Shown here one piece after another: positions 53,601-63,334 of a stretch of 64,000 nucleotides of DNA; position 1 is the stretch's first letter; each line of letters begins with the position of its first letter. Below the pieces are notes generated by a model that was not told the origin of the DNA, did no database searches, and saw nothing but the letters and a program-made list of their open reading frames with translations. A program made the position numbers and the translations under genes. Source of the stretch: Collinsella sp. AF20-14LB (GTDB lineage: Bacteria; Actinomycetota; Coriobacteriia; Coriobacteriales; Coriobacteriaceae); contig NZ_QRWD01000007.1 in assembly GCF_003459505.1 (NCBI RefSeq), forward strand, positions 1-64,000. The letters are read 5' to 3'.

Positions 53601-56600
53601 TTTGCAAGATTGAAGACGCCCCTTCCGTCGCCACCAAGCCCGCCAGAACGGCTTTTGTTGTTGCTGCCTTGTGAACTCTCCCATGCATTCCTGCGGTTTA
53701 TAAACACGTTGTTCATGATCACCGTGTTTGTGATGCTGAACGTCGGCGCACCGCCCAGAGAGCCGTTGATGCCGCCAGCATATGAACTACTAAAAGTATT
53801 GCCGCTAATCACAACGTTGTTGCAGACCACTGAAGGCGAATTGGATATGCTGCCGGAGATTCCTCCGGACACTTCTCGGGACTCAATGTCGATGTTGCTC
53901 ACTTCGCAAGAGTCGAACTTGAACTCATTACCGCCTGTTACATAGCCCACGATGCCGCCAACGTTCTTAAGAGGGTCCGCGTTTGCCGCACCAAGCACCG
54001 GCTTTATCGTCGTATCGCTCGTCACAACAAGCTTGTAGGCACATACGTTGCCCTTTGCCTCACCGATGAAGCCACCAACCCCACTCGTTTTGCCAGCATT
54101 CGAGGGTACCTTTACCGAGACGTTCTTAATGGTTGCCTTCCCACCGGCAATCGAATCTGTGGTGGTCGGATCCGCATTCACATACACCGCGCCACCGCTA
54201 ACACCAATTACGCCGCCCGCCCTTGGATCGGTTGACATCGACTCAATCGTAGAATCTCTTGCAATATCCTTATCGCTCGTCGTCCAAACACCACCCTGCG
54301 AGCCCTCATTGAGTTTGCCAACGAAGCCGCCGGTGTTTTGCCCGCCATTGACAGTCATTCCGTCATACGAACAATCGTAGAGTTTAACCGGGGACGGCTG
54401 TCCGCCCGTTCGATTGACCATCCAGGTGATATCGCTCTTGTCAGTGCTGCGAGCTCCATAGCCCGACGCACCAATTAGGCCGCCGACATTGGTGGGCCCG
54501 TTCACGCCGCATTTCGTCATCTCGACCGTGCCGTATTTTCCGTAACCCTCGAGCGAGTTCGCGTTTGCCGTGGTGCCCGCGAGCAGGCCGACACCAATCT
54601 GCCCAGCAAAATCCGGCGTCGTAAGCGACGGGAGATTCTTATTCTCGCCTGTTGCAGCCGGGCTGTACGTTACATATCTAAAGGAAATGTTGCAGTCGTC
54701 GAACTTTAGGTTCTGGACGGCATAGCCGCCGTTGCCCGTAGCGTCAGTGCCGTCTGCTGCCGGAGTGCCGATGCTCTCCGACACGTTGGTCGAGGTGTAC
54801 GTTACGGTGCCAAAGAGAGCACCCACTCCGGTGAGTTTGTAATTGTCGTCGGTGTACTCCGTGATGTCATACGGATTCTTATCGCTGCCATCGCTTCCAT
54901 TACTGCCCACTTTGATAGTTGCGCCGTTGCCGTTGATGCACGCGACAAGCGGCACGATGCGATCTCGGTCGGCGCCATTGGCGGATGCACACGCGTTTGA
55001 GTAGTAACGTCCCGAGAGACCCGTGTAACCCGTACCGTAAGGCGTCATGTCATAATCAATGTCCTTGTCCGTGTTCACGAACTGCAAATCCATTCCCGAG
55101 ACCTGCGCGGTGCAGATGTAGCCCGTCTGCCACGTTGCGTATTTCTTTACTAGGTAGGGGGAGTTAACGCCCGAGCCATCGCCTGCGTATTCGAGCGCGT
55201 TATCCTCTGACTGGATACCGGGGCTTTTCATGTCATCGCTTATCGCATTAGCAAAGTCTTCAGCAGCACTCAACGGCTTTCCAACGTACGCATAGCTCGC
55301 GTTGCGCACTTTGCCGTAATTCTGATTGCCGAACTTGTATCCCTTTTTGTTCGGCGGCACATTTCCACCCAAATACGCCCTCGAGCCAGCGTAGGTTCCA
55401 TAGCTGGACGCATGCACTTGGTCTGGAGCTGTCGTATTCGCCGAACCACCGGCCGCGCCGCTGCTGATGATGGCCGAAAGTACGAGCAGTCCCTGCGAGT
55501 CATTGACGGTTGTGGTTATGGCGAGGTTATTATTGGTGCCATCTCCCCTATAGCGGCCCTGCGTTTCACCCGTCACGATGCAGTTCGTATCCGAGACATC
55601 AAGATTGTTTACCTTGTAGTTGCGATCAGTGTTGTCGAGACTCTTACCAGCGGCAAGCTCGCTGAACGCATAGCCATCGATTACGCGGCCAACATACGGG
55701 TTGTCATAGAGAGAAGTGCCGGCGCTATGCCAGGCGTTAAGGGCGCCATCGCCACTCGAAGAATTGCGGAAGATGACGCCGCCACCCGCAACAGCACCAA
55801 CGTAGCCGCCAACGGGCACAAGGTGCGCGCCGCCATTATCGCCTGTTGCCCCAGCAACGCTAAAGCCACCAGACGCATTCACCGACACGCCATCGATGAT
55901 ATTGTCACCGCCCATGATGCAACCGATCACGCCGCCAAAGAACGCGCCCGGCACACCAGATGTATCTTTATTCTTATATGCAATTGAAGCTGCCGTGCCC
56001 GAATATTCAATGTTCAGGTTGCTCACAACGCTGCCGTAGCTATACGGGATCAATCCGGAAAGCGCAGTCGCGCCTTCTGGCTTGTTAATCTTGATGGTCG
56101 CTAAACCGCCGCTTCTCAGATTGCCGACAATAACCCCCCTGAACGGGTTGTCCTGATTGCCCAAACCCTGGAAAGCAGCGGTATCGAGCACAAGTGTATC
56201 GGCGCGGGTTCCCTTGCTATCAACCGGCTCGATACTGTAGTAGGCGCTCTGGAGATAGCTGTGCATCGTCGCATCGTCAAGCGTATCATTGGGGTCAGTG
56301 GTACCTTCCCTTGTCTTCTTCTCCCACGTTTTTTTCGCCTGTTTGTAGACGTACGTCACTTCGTTGCCAGTATCCTCGCTGGGCGAACGACGCTGACATA
56401 ACTCTTCCTGATTGGCTGCAATCGTAACTTCCCAGCCATCGATTGCATTTTGTGTGTTGATATACTCGGCAACCGTGTTGAGCTCTGACGCTTTGGTTAT
56501 GGCATAGGGGTCGCCATAGGTACCGCAGCCTGTCGTAAGCTTGGGCACGCGCTGGTTAACTTTGATTTCGTGGTATTGGACTTTGTTTTCGTTGACATTG

Positions 56601-59600
56601 CCCTTTTTCACATACGGGAGATAACCACCGAATTGCGGAGTATCCGCATTTGCCTCTTTGTTGTCAACGGTGACGAGGCCAGCGCGGGTCCCATAGGTGC
56701 TCTCGTTGTAGTACCAGAGTTGCTTACCGGAGTATTCGCCCTTCGAGTCGATCTCGCTGCCGAATGTGACCTTCTCGTTTGTCTGGTCATCCTTCATAAA
56801 GGTATACACCGCCGAGCCGGTCTTCCCCTCGCCGTAGCCAAAGCTCTCAAGCAAGCTTGCGCGGGTGAATATCGAGCTATCCGCTGCACTGGGGAGACTG
56901 ATCGCGCTGAATGTTGCCGTCACCTGGTCGGCCGCACTGCCCACACCAAGCCTACCGAACAGCGATGTCGCCGCCTTGGTACCTTTTTCGTACCCCTTGG
57001 TTGAGATATTCGTTGCGTTCAGATTCACGTACGTCTGCATCTCGTTGATGAGCAGAGGAGCGTAGCTGGTTTTATCGTTCACGTCATCGACGGTCAAACC
57101 ATCAAGCGTAAGATTGTTGATAGAAATCTGTTTGACCGAATTCGAACCACCGTATATATAGCGGCACACCAAAGCACCTGACGCGGTGCCGCCAGGCCCC
57201 GCCTTACTCGTATCACCGTCGTTAACCGCAATTCCGATAGTGCCACCCAGCGTGACATTGCTTACCGTGAGGTTCGCATTAATCGTACGCAAAAGTCCGC
57301 AGTGCATGTTTTCATGCTGCGTTCCAGCTGAGTTGGATTTATTGTTGGCGAACTCAGACTTGATATTCGCGTAGCAAAATCTAACATTCACGTTTTGTAC
57401 GATTACCTGCCCCTTCGGCTGTGCCGGATAATAGCTATAACCGCTTAAATCGATAGTTTTTTGTTTTGAACTTGTACCGCCGTTGATATAGACCGTATTG
57501 CTATTCAGACCAGCGTTAACTCCAGTCATTCCAGGAGCAACGTATTTCTGTATGTCGGCAGGCGCATAACGGCATGCAGACCACAAGAGAAGCTCTTCCG
57601 GAGCAGTGAGTTGGACAGGTTTTTGCGCTGTATAGTCTTTGCCGTTGGTGCTGAGGGCGTTGTATGCACGGTCAAGATTGTAGTAATACCTCGTCCACGC
57701 ATTCGTGTTGTGGTCATTGCCGAAATCAGAACGGTTGTGATAGCTGTTGTCATTTCCCGGCTCGCCGCCCATGTCGAGCTTGCCGTCATTAACGTCGTCT
57801 TTGGTATGAAGTGAAACAACCGCGTTCCATTCGCCGTCCATGAGCTTGCTGCCCGGCTTTCGGCCATTGCCCACCCACTCGTCGAAGATCGTTACGCTGG
57901 GCGCAACGACGGCATCCTCGTCGCTGGGAACCTTATAGGCAGTTTCCCAATAAGCCCTGTCTTCCAGGTACAAGCCCGTATAGGGCTCGGAGCCATATGC
58001 TCCAGAAGCAACCTTGCTGCCACGACCAACGAGCAGGCCAAGCATTGTAGCTTGGACGGCATTAATGGTTGCGCCCGAAAGGTCGATGGCATAGTCGTTG
58101 ATAACCCAGTGACCGCTGGCTGCGTATACGAGGCCGCCGAGTTCACCTGAATTGTTTGCGGTTATAGAAGCGTTGTTCGTCTTGAGAGCATACGTGCTGT
58201 CGCTGGTGTTTTTGGTGCTATCCCCGATGGTAACTACAGTATTGCCCCAGCTATAGCCAAGAAGACCACCGGCTCCGTTCTTCGCATCGCCGTTCTTGCC
58301 CACGGTCATGGTGAACGAGTCGAACGAAAGCCCTGTGATGTTGACGTTAGTCGTATTCGCCGCGGTGCCCTGAGTGATGCAGCCGATGAAGCCACCGACC
58401 TGGGCTTTCTTATCGCTCGCGCTATCGCCCGCAGTAATCTTCCCACCGATTTCGAGACTCGCCACATTGGCAGTAGCGACAATGTCCGCCACATAGCCAA
58501 CGGCTCCGCCGATGCGCGTGTTACCGTTGAGAGTGTCGCCCGTTTTGACGGTCGCTTGCGCCTTTGTCCTGCCGCTTGTGTTGCCGCCACCGAAAGTAAC
58601 GGTTCCGGCGCCCGACATGCTACCCGCAATGCCGCCGATGTTAACATCGTTGCCAAACGAATCGTCGCAGGTAATCGCTGCGCTGCACGTAACACCGTTG
58701 AGCGTTGCATTACCCGTGATGGTCGCCGCAAGCGAACCGGCGTCGACGCCTAAGCCGTTATCAAACTTAATGGAACCATCGACGGTGAGTTTATTCACCG
58801 TCGCGATCTGGTTATTCGCCGTCGCGCCGCCGATGGCGGCAAAGAGGCCCAGACGGCTGTGACGGTAAATCTTTCCATTGCCGGCGGATGCGTCGTTGGG
58901 CGCAATCGCATTGTCACCGCGCATGCCGTACGGCTCGCCAATGCCAAGGATGATCGTATGACCGTTGCCATTAAACGTTCCCTGAAATATCTGAAGATTG
59001 CTAGCGCTATCGAATCCAAGGCCCCCAATGCCCGTACCCGACAGATTAATGTTGCCGCTGAGGCTGATAGTCACATCGGATCCCAAGAGCTGACCCCTAT
59101 TGCCAGGGTTTAATCCGTACACGCCGTTCCAAAGCGCGCCAAACTGAAGCGAGAGGGCAAGGCACGCGAAGTCCTTCTCGTTCGCAATCACCAGCTCTCT
59201 GTTGCCGTCGGTCCAGCTCTGTCCATAGCCAACTTGCCAGCTCCAGTCGGTCCTCGAAGGTCCCTCAAGCTTGTGCTCGTCCATATTGATTTTGATGAGG
59301 TCTTTTTGCAGCTTCGTTCCATCAAGCCTAACGACCTCACCATAGCCGCAATCAGCGTTTTGATCGCTACCCAAGTCATCGATTTTCGTCGCAGGACAAC
59401 GCTTATAATCCCAGTAATCGGCGTTGTCGGCATCTGCGGGAACACCATCTCTTCCCGTTCCGCGAGCAAACACGAGCGTTGGGTTACTCGAGCTAACGTT
59501 CGTGATTTGAGAAACAACTTTCTTGCCGGTAAAGCTCTTTTCAGGAGCAAACTTCATGCCCGAAAAATCGGTCACGCCGCCCAAACGAATCGCAGAACCC

Positions 59601-61450
59601 CAGCTTTCAGCGGCAATACCCGCGCCATTTTCAATCGTGCCCTCGTTTTTGACGGTCACTCCATTGATATCAGCAATGCTCCTGTTGTCGATGCAGCCCG
59701 CAACGCCACCGAAGCCCTTGCTCGACTGAAGCAGCTTGGTGCAGTTGACTTCAGCGTTCTTGACTTCAAGCGTCGCACCCGTACCGCGGCCCAGCCAACC
59801 GACAAGGCCACCAGCAAAAGTCGGAGTAGCTTTGAGCGCAAACTCCGTTGTAACGTTCTCGATATGAAGTGGTTTCGACTTGTCGCATCCCGTCACCGAA
59901 CCGACAAGGCCACCGAATACCGCGGTGCCTCCTCCATTGCCGTAGATGCTCTTAAAAGTTCCGCCATTGAACGATACGGTCGTTGTCGAATCAATAAAGT
60001 TCAACTTACCGATAGCGGCACCAACGCCGTTCGACTCGCTGCCCTTGCCCAAAAGCGTCACGCCGTTGCTCGTATCGATTTGGTCGTTGTTGGTAAATTT
60101 AACCGAGTTTGCGAAGCTCACCTCACCGATAAAACCACCGGTGTTCATGCTGTTTGCATTACCAACAGAAGCGGGGCAGGAGAACTTCTTGCTGTCCGCG
60201 CCAAGCGTGAGTCTAGTCGCCTTACCGATGAAGCCACCACTGGCAGCGGCGCCGGCAACACTGAAGTTGGAAAGGTCAATCGGATTAGCGAGCGAAACAG
60301 TCACGCCGTCCTCGCAGAGGCCAATGAGGCCGCCGGCGCTGGCCCCATCTTTAGTGGTAGCAACAGTCTGCGTCCCGCTCAACGGCAACCCCTCGAGCTT
60401 ATTAATGGTAAAAGACGCATTTGCCTTTACAGTGTTCGCCAGCAAGCCAATGTTACCCGTGTTCGAGTTGATATCCACTGCAAGGGTCTTGCCGGCATCA
60501 ACCGAATAAGTCGCTTCGAGCGTGAGGACCCCATCCACCTCACCCATCAACGGCGATGTGAGTTTCGCCTTTCCTTCTTTCACATTGGCGACTGCTACAT
60601 TGGCAACGAGCGTTTGACCATTGCCATTGATTTTAGACGCGATAACAGGCTGGGCATCCGAGCCCTTCCATGTCACCGTCACCGCTTTATTATCATCGTT
60701 AAGCTTGATGTTATTAAAGAGGGTATGGCTCACGACAAGGGTGCTCCCCTTCATGTTAAGCAAGCCTTTGAAGGGGGCGCTGCCACCGCCAAAGCCCCCA
60801 AATTTCAATTCTCCATCCTTTGCACTATCCAGGTTGAACTCACCGCCCGTATTTGGGCTTCTGACGATTGCGGCATTCTGGTAAACAGCTGGATTAGTGT
60901 TAGATATTTTGATGAGGTCGGACTCATTGGCAAACACAATCTGTGTAACGGTGCCGTTTTCCTCGGTAATATTTGTAACGCCTGCGGCTTTTAGATCTTC
61001 AACAGTGTTGTACTTATACGTAGCATCCGCCTGCGCAGCAGCATCTGCGTCCGCGTCATCCGCATGCTCTTCGTCGGCGGCGTCATCGGCAGGCGCATCG
61101 TCTTGGGATACGTCGCCCTCCGCCGGGGCACCATCGCCGCCGGCTCCATCGGTCGTGGAATCCTGCGAATCGCCGGTGTTGGTTGAGCCGTTGCCGCCCT
61201 CGGTAGTGCCTGCATCGACACCCGGAGTTGCTGTGGTGCCATCAGATGGTGCCTGGTCAGCATCTTCCAAGACAGTGGCCACGGCATCCTGTACGGAGCG
61301 GGCAGTATTGCCCGCGGCGCGCGCAGCGGAGACGGACGCCTCCATAACGGCGTCGAGCTCTTGCGCGAACACCTCCGTGGAGGGCGCGAGCGCCTGGAAA
61401 ATCATGATCGCAGTCAGGCATGCGGTTGTTATGCGCTTTGCCGTTCTCAT
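50672..61450 (-). CDS. Giant secreted GLUG-like repeat protein (3592 aa)
   Basis: A signal peptide (residues 1-29, ending TEVFA) is followed by an Asp/Ala/Thr-rich spacer (about 60-145). Next comes a very long repetitive region to about residue 2500. In it, motifs of the form GG-[hydrophobic]-[IVA]-G recur every 30-70 residues (SGGFIGKATRL, FGGLVGSVTG, AGGLVGWLG, IGGIAGSMSG, VGGFIGCITQ), the pattern of GLUG-type beta-helix adhesins. The last about 1000 residues contain Ig-like or unclassified beta domains. No LPXTG, C-terminal helix or SLH repeat is present, so anchoring is unclear. It is the last gene of an operon with three membrane-anchored proteins upstream. Base composition looks more AT-rich than the flanking genes. 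It may be an adhesin or a surface fibre. Confidence 0.85.
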   Translation of the reverse strand: MRTAKRITTACLTAIMIFQALAPSTEVFAQELDAVMEASVSAARAAGNTARSVQDAVATVLEDADQAPSDGTTATPGVDAGTTEGGNGSTNTGDSQDSTTDGAGGDGAPAEGDVSQDDAPADDAADEEHADDADADAAAQADATYKYNTVEDLKAAGVTNITEENGTVTQIVFANESDLIKISNTNPAVYQNAAIVRSPNTGGEFNLDSAKDGELKFGGFGGGSAPFKGLLNMKGSTLVVSHTLFNNIKLNDDNKAVTVTWKGSDAQPVIASKINGNGQTLVANVAVANVKEGKAKLTSPLMGEVDGVLTLEATYSVDAGKTLAVDINSNTGNIGLLANTVKANASFTINKLEGLPLSGTQTVATTKDGASAGGLIGLCEDGVTVSLANPIDLSNFSVAGAAASGGFIGKATRLTLGADSKKFSCPASVGNANSMNTGGFIGEVSFANSVKFTNNDQIDTSNGVTLLGKGSESNGVGAAIGKLNFIDSTTTVSFNGGTFKSIYGNGGGTAVFGGLVGSVTGCDKSKPLHIENVTTEFALKATPTFAGGLVGWLGRGTGATLEVKNAEVNCTKLLQSSKGFGGVAGCIDNRSIADINGVTVKNEGTIENGAGIAAESWGSAIRLGGVTDFSGMKFAPEKSFTGKKVVSQITNVSSSNPTLVFARGTGRDGVPADADNADYWDYKRCPATKIDDLGSDQNADCGYGEVVRLDGTKLQKDLIKINMDEHKLEGPSRTDWSWQVGYGQSWTDGNRELVIANEKDFACLALSLQFGALWNGVYGLNPGNRGQLLGSDVTISLSGNINLSGTGIGGLGFDSASNLQIFQGTFNGNGHTIILGIGEPYGMRGDNAIAPNDASAGNGKIYRHSRLGLFAAIGGATANNQIATVNKLTVDGSIKFDNGLGVDAGSLAATITGNATLNGVTCSAAITCDDSFGNDVNIGGIAGSMSGAGTVTFGGGNTSGRTKAQATVKTGDTLNGNTRIGGAVGYVADIVATANVASLEIGGKITAGDSASDKKAQVGGFIGCITQGTAANTTNVNITGLSFDSFTMTVGKNGDAKNGAGGLLGYSWGNTVVTIGDSTKNTSDSTYALKTNNASITANNSGELGGLVYAASGHWVINDYAIDLSGATINAVQATMLGLLVGRGSKVASGAYGSEPYTGLYLEDRAYWETAYKVPSDEDAVVAPSVTIFDEWVGNGRKPGSKLMDGEWNAVVSLHTKDDVNDGKLDMGGEPGNDNSYHNRSDFGNDHNTNAWTRYYYNLDRAYNALSTNGKDYTAQKPVQLTAPEELLLWSACRYAPADIQKYVAPGMTGVNAGLNSNTVYINGGTSSKQKTIDLSGYSYYPAQPKGQVIVQNVNVRFCYANIKSEFANNKSNSAGTQHENMHCGLLRTINANLTVSNVTLGGTIGIAVNDGDTSKAGPGGTASGALVCRYIYGGSNSVKQISINNLTLDGLTVDDVNDKTSYAPLLINEMQTYVNLNATNISTKGYEKGTKAATSLFGRLGVGSAADQVTATFSAISLPSAADSSIFTRASLLESFGYGEGKTGSAVYTFMKDDQTNEKVTFGSEIDSKGEYSGKQLWYYNESTYGTRAGLVTVDNKEANADTPQFGGYLPYVKKGNVNENKVQYHEIKVNQRVPKLTTGCGTYGDPYAITKASELNTVAEYINTQNAIDGWEVTIAANQEELCQRRSPSEDTGNEVTYVYKQAKKTWEKKTREGTTDPNDTLDDATMHSYLQSAYYSIEPVDSKGTRADTLVLDTAAFQGLGNQDNPFRGVIVGNLRSGGLATIKINKPEGATALSGLIPYSYGSVVSNLNIEYSGTAASIAYKNKDTSGVPGAFFGGVIGCIMGGDNIIDGVSVNASGGFSVAGATGDNGGAHLVPVGGYVGAVAGGGVIFRNSSSGDGALNAWHSAGTSLYDNPYVGRVIDGYAFSELAAGKSLDNTDRNYKVNNLDVSDTNCIVTGETQGRYRGDGTNNNLAITTTVNDSQGLLVLSAIISSGAAGGSANTTAPDQVHASSYGTYAGSRAYLGGNVPPNKKGYKFGNQNYGKVRNASYAYVGKPLSAAEDFANAISDDMKSPGIQSEDNALEYAGDGSGVNSPYLVKKYATWQTGYICTAQVSGMDLQFVNTDKDIDYDMTPYGTGYTGLSGRYYSNACASANGADRDRIVPLVACINGNGATIKVGSNGSDGSDKNPYDITEYTDDNYKLTGVGALFGTVTYTSTNVSESIGTPAADGTDATGNGGYAVQNLKFDDCNISFRYVTYSPAATGENKNLPSLTTPDFAGQIGVGLLAGTTANANSLEGYGKYGTVEMTKCGVNGPTNVGGLIGASGYGARSTDKSDITWMVNRTGGQPSPVKLYDCSYDGMTVNGGQNTGGFVGKLNEGSQGGVWTTSDKDIARDSTIESMSTDPRAGGVIGVSGGAVYVNADPTTTDSIAGGKATIKNVSVKVPSNAGKTSGVGGFIGEAKGNVCAYKLVVTSDTTIKPVLGAANADPLKNVGGIVGYVTGGNEFKFDSCEVSNIDIESREVSGGISGSISNSPSVVCNNVVISGNTFSSSYAGGINGSLGGAPTFSITNTVIMNNVFINRRNAWESSQGSNNKSRSGGLGGDGRGVFNLANVLFDSNDFQGKNGQGVFFGDAKSGLKIYAAGIDIKPGNEKARDDLPPLLFDTSADQSTVKQINMVSYVAFGDYKDALAAPDKNVTLYSDDDASGNETVAASPYVTTSPTSKIAVRVSEFDTTDRYLFGDGANVGLVETIKSEAKAGKSESGSYAYTNIGGSNDSGEYQNDASGFDERSCIGSFNGNNESKKVDKDKNFDVLVLSGGDTTTVESYLNIVTNGGYSDAKRLNSTAAKHVTANLETFVLDENGHFVRDKDSIPTVSIENQGSSKMKFRTSGSTWDNEKGRFTLLTVTFTEAGQSYKVQVPIIVKRMLEVDFTATFVEGSNFKSSNYTGRGANAHVLIGSGETMTGYLTWTYGQAYGKTTNYGWNTYLASGGSMRPLQKKIKFLGDGAKGTMPAGTQLTLVDTANNNKEYHYTVGAGGTDSVSLSDFADAGNKKYIEPWLSEEVGVTASQDNINGSWVETTVDDATAKIGDKYYRPKTAADVNAKKTLYKLSVPNESPVTENFYLVVRTPSNSASVNGYTATEIGNTSVNTRINYTLRTGDNGLDEDDHHNTASTYSVASNYTHSLEDQESGTKQMTMIDTTYPLNMKVRDTIKFGDQEYTDSDTVYYQLDSSLVNYEKGNAAGAHGYPTGTQGTYSFYVQVGNTYYKWNRANGWKPADAEEPAVEAKSWSSKTGSDMSLVLADGSGAIDLSGIREAAKSHGYHEFTITMKANLTMTEPACQAGIVASQDSGKDKYTKPNYRAYLSTHADTLSTSSNSAYTDGRAGYYRMDVGSSTIALEASKKSQLGINIDDLKSADGEIALVGTYDLSKLAGAEAMISNADTVTYTLSLQQRQDTGKYAEVSDISKYITVLGSDKLGAGSLSGNSYVFTDNKTGGKFATLDDNSLAFAHAFRVKVNTDVEGKSQTEGKSQKTYANYRLVLTANMTGGGVNDTPVNVSNLADYAHSDCVTYTLARINTEGIQHGSGTN

Positions 61451-61514
61451 CTGGTCCTACCTCGTTCTATCTCATGCCCCGTGCGGGGTCTCAAAATCAC
61501 CGATTGCGGTTGGC

Positions 61515-62501
61515 CTACGCAGATCCACACGTAACGCCGATGTCATCGCCCCAGTTGCCGGGTGCGGTATCCGTCGCGCGGTAAAAAGTAATAATCTCCG
61601 ACCCGGGCTCCATAGTGAACGTGACCGCCCTTTTATTTTTATTAACGATCGCGTCGGAATGATTTGTCTCAAAAAACGGGTCAAGCTCAACCTTGTCGCC
61701 CCATGTAAGCTCGACCTTTGTTGGGGCGCCCGTAACCGTCACGCGGTAGTTATATGCGTCAAAGTTGCCAATGCTATCGCTTTTGTCGACCCACTCGCCC
61801 GAAACGCCCGAGGCCGCTACCTCCGCACGCTCGGCGGGCGCAATCTTGGCCGCGAGCCATTTAAGGTTGGTTCCGGGGCTGTTGGGGCCAACCTGGGCCT
61901 TGACCGTGAAGGATGCCTTGTTGAGGTCCGCCTGGGCAAACGTAACCGTATAGGTATACATGGTTGCCTTGTTGGCAGGGAAGGAAAGGTTGACCGTGCC
62001 GTCCGTCGCCAGCGCGGGCGTACCGTTAACACTCCAAGTACCCGTCGTGCCCGTCGCCCTCACGCTCAATGTTGCATTGACGTCCTTGTCGTTAACCTTG
62101 TTCTTGTCGCCCAGTAGATGGTTGTAAATGCGAAAGGTAAAGGAGCAGTTTTCCCCACTCGTGTCGGCGATGACGCTTCGGACGGCAATTTCCCCGTCAT
62201 TTAGGTTCTCGCTCGTATAACCCGTGAGCATGTCCGAGGCAAACAGCGCCCGCGACGTGCCCGAAACGGCAACCGACTTAAGGAAGTCGCCCGCCAAAAA
62301 GGCCGTGTAGGTAAGGTAGGTACCCGTCACAATCGCGACGGCGCACAGCAGCACTGCAACCGCCCACAGACGCTTGCGCGCTTTGGAAGCAGGGGCCGCC
62401 GACTCCGCCAAGCGAGACTTCGCCCTAGAATCATCGGCCTGCGCAAAGTGCTTGCCAACAGGCCTTGCGATTTCATTTTGCTCATTCTTGTCTTTCTTCA
62501 T
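61515..62501 (-). CDS. Membrane-anchored exported protein, unknown
   Basis: 328 residues: a charged cytoplasmic tail, one helix (about 47-68, LWAVAVLLCAVAIVTGTYLTYTAF), then an all-beta extracellular part (VRSVIADTSGENCSFTFRIYNH, VNLSFPANKATMYTYTVTF, KVELTWGDKVELDPFFETNHSD). The helix followed by a short turn and beta domain recalls TasA/CalY-like or SipW-substrate proteins, but no strong signature is present. ATG 62501 with GGAGGGG upstream is preferred over a much longer unrelated frame. It is 20 bases downstream of the 62522 gene and 65 bases before the giant protein. Confidence 0.68.
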   Translation of the reverse strand: MKKDKNEQNEIARPVGKHFAQADDSRAKSRLAESAAPASKARKRLWAVAVLLCAVAIVTGTYLTYTAFLAGDFLKSVAVSGTSRALFASDMLTGYTSENLNDGEIAVRSVIADTSGENCSFTFRIYNHLLGDKNKVNDKDVNATLSVRATGTTGTWSVNGTPALATDGTVNLSFPANKATMYTYTVTFAQADLNKASFTVKAQVGPNSPGTNLKWLAAKIAPAERAEVAASGVSGEWVDKSDSIGNFDAYNYRVTVTGAPTKVELTWGDKVELDPFFETNHSDAIVNKNKRAVTFTMEPGSEIITFYRATDTAPGNWGDDIGVTCGSA

Positions 62502-62521
62502 CAGGCGCCCCTCCCTTCCTG

Positions 62522-63334
62522 CTACTGGTTGCCGTTCGTGCCGCGAGCGATTAGGTACACCATGTCGGTCTCTTTGACGTTTGAGATGTTTTTGGTGCCG
62601 TCCGCGCTGGGCACAACACCTGGATTCCACGTACATTCGATGATGAAGTTCGTGGCGGCGTTGGCTTTTGTACCATCCCAGCCGTCCAAATATTTTTGTT
62701 GGAACGTGTGGCAACGGTAAAGCGGGCGGGCGTTCTGCTGGACTTTGTCATAAGTACCGTAAGTCGGATCGTTTGCCTCAAGCTCTTTAGCCAACGTATT
62801 TGTCTCGTCAGCGGGGTTAATAAAAGTAAACGTAATCGGGGTGCCCGGGTCCTTCTTGCTCCATGAGTAGATGCGGTTGAGCCCGTCGAGACCGACCACA
62901 TCGCCCGTCGTTGTCGACGGGTCGTTGACCGTCACGCGGTACACGTTGATTGTCAGCCCCGTGATATTCGTGGTATTTGCCACCTGCAGCTCAAACGCCT
63001 GGCCAGCGCCGGGATTATCGTCATTGTCACTCTGCACACAAAACGCGCGCCGGATAGTCACCGTGCCATCGTCGTTCATCACATCGCCGCGCGACTCGTC
63101 ATACGAAATCTCGATGGGCTCAATGGCCGTCTGGTTGGGACCCAGCACCTTGAGCCGTGCCGGCGTTTGGATCTTGCCCACCGTAGACAGACTTTTGCTG
63201 CCCACAAACCACGAGAGCGATAGGCCAATTACAAGAACGATTGCCGCCAAGAGCACCAAAACCACAAGGGCTTGTGCGCGATGGTTATCTATCCAATTGT
63301 GGGCGTCGTCGAGGCGCGTTTGCATGGTACTCAT
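62522..63334 (-). CDS. Membrane-anchored exported protein, unknown
   Basis: 270 residues: a short N-terminal tail, one helix (about 21-43, ALVVLVLLAAIVLVIGLSLSWF), then a beta-rich exported domain (VLGPNQTAIEPIEISYD, FELQVANTTNITGLTINVYRVTV). It resembles its neighbours in layout, length and composition but not in detail. Its ATG overlaps the stop of the upstream gene (ATGA), so translation is coupled. I cannot assign a function. It may be a structural subunit or adaptor for the giant protein. Confidence 0.68.
   Translation of the reverse strand: MSTMQTRLDDAHNWIDNHRAQALVVLVLLAAIVLVIGLSLSWFVGSKSLSTVGKIQTPARLKVLGPNQTAIEPIEISYDESRGDVMNDDGTVTIRRAFCVQSDNDDNPGAGQAFELQVANTTNITGLTINVYRVTVNDPSTTTGDVVGLDGLNRIYSWSKKDPGTPITFTFINPADETNTLAKELEANDPTYGTYDKVQQNARPLYRCHTFQQKYLDGWDGTKANAATNFIIECTWNPGVVPSADGTKNISNVKETDMVYLIARGTNGNQ

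Noticed and set aside
59234..60994. Long plus-strand frame opposite the giant gene
   Set aside because: It has no ribosome site and composition mirrors the antisense of the Gly/Asn-rich repeats.
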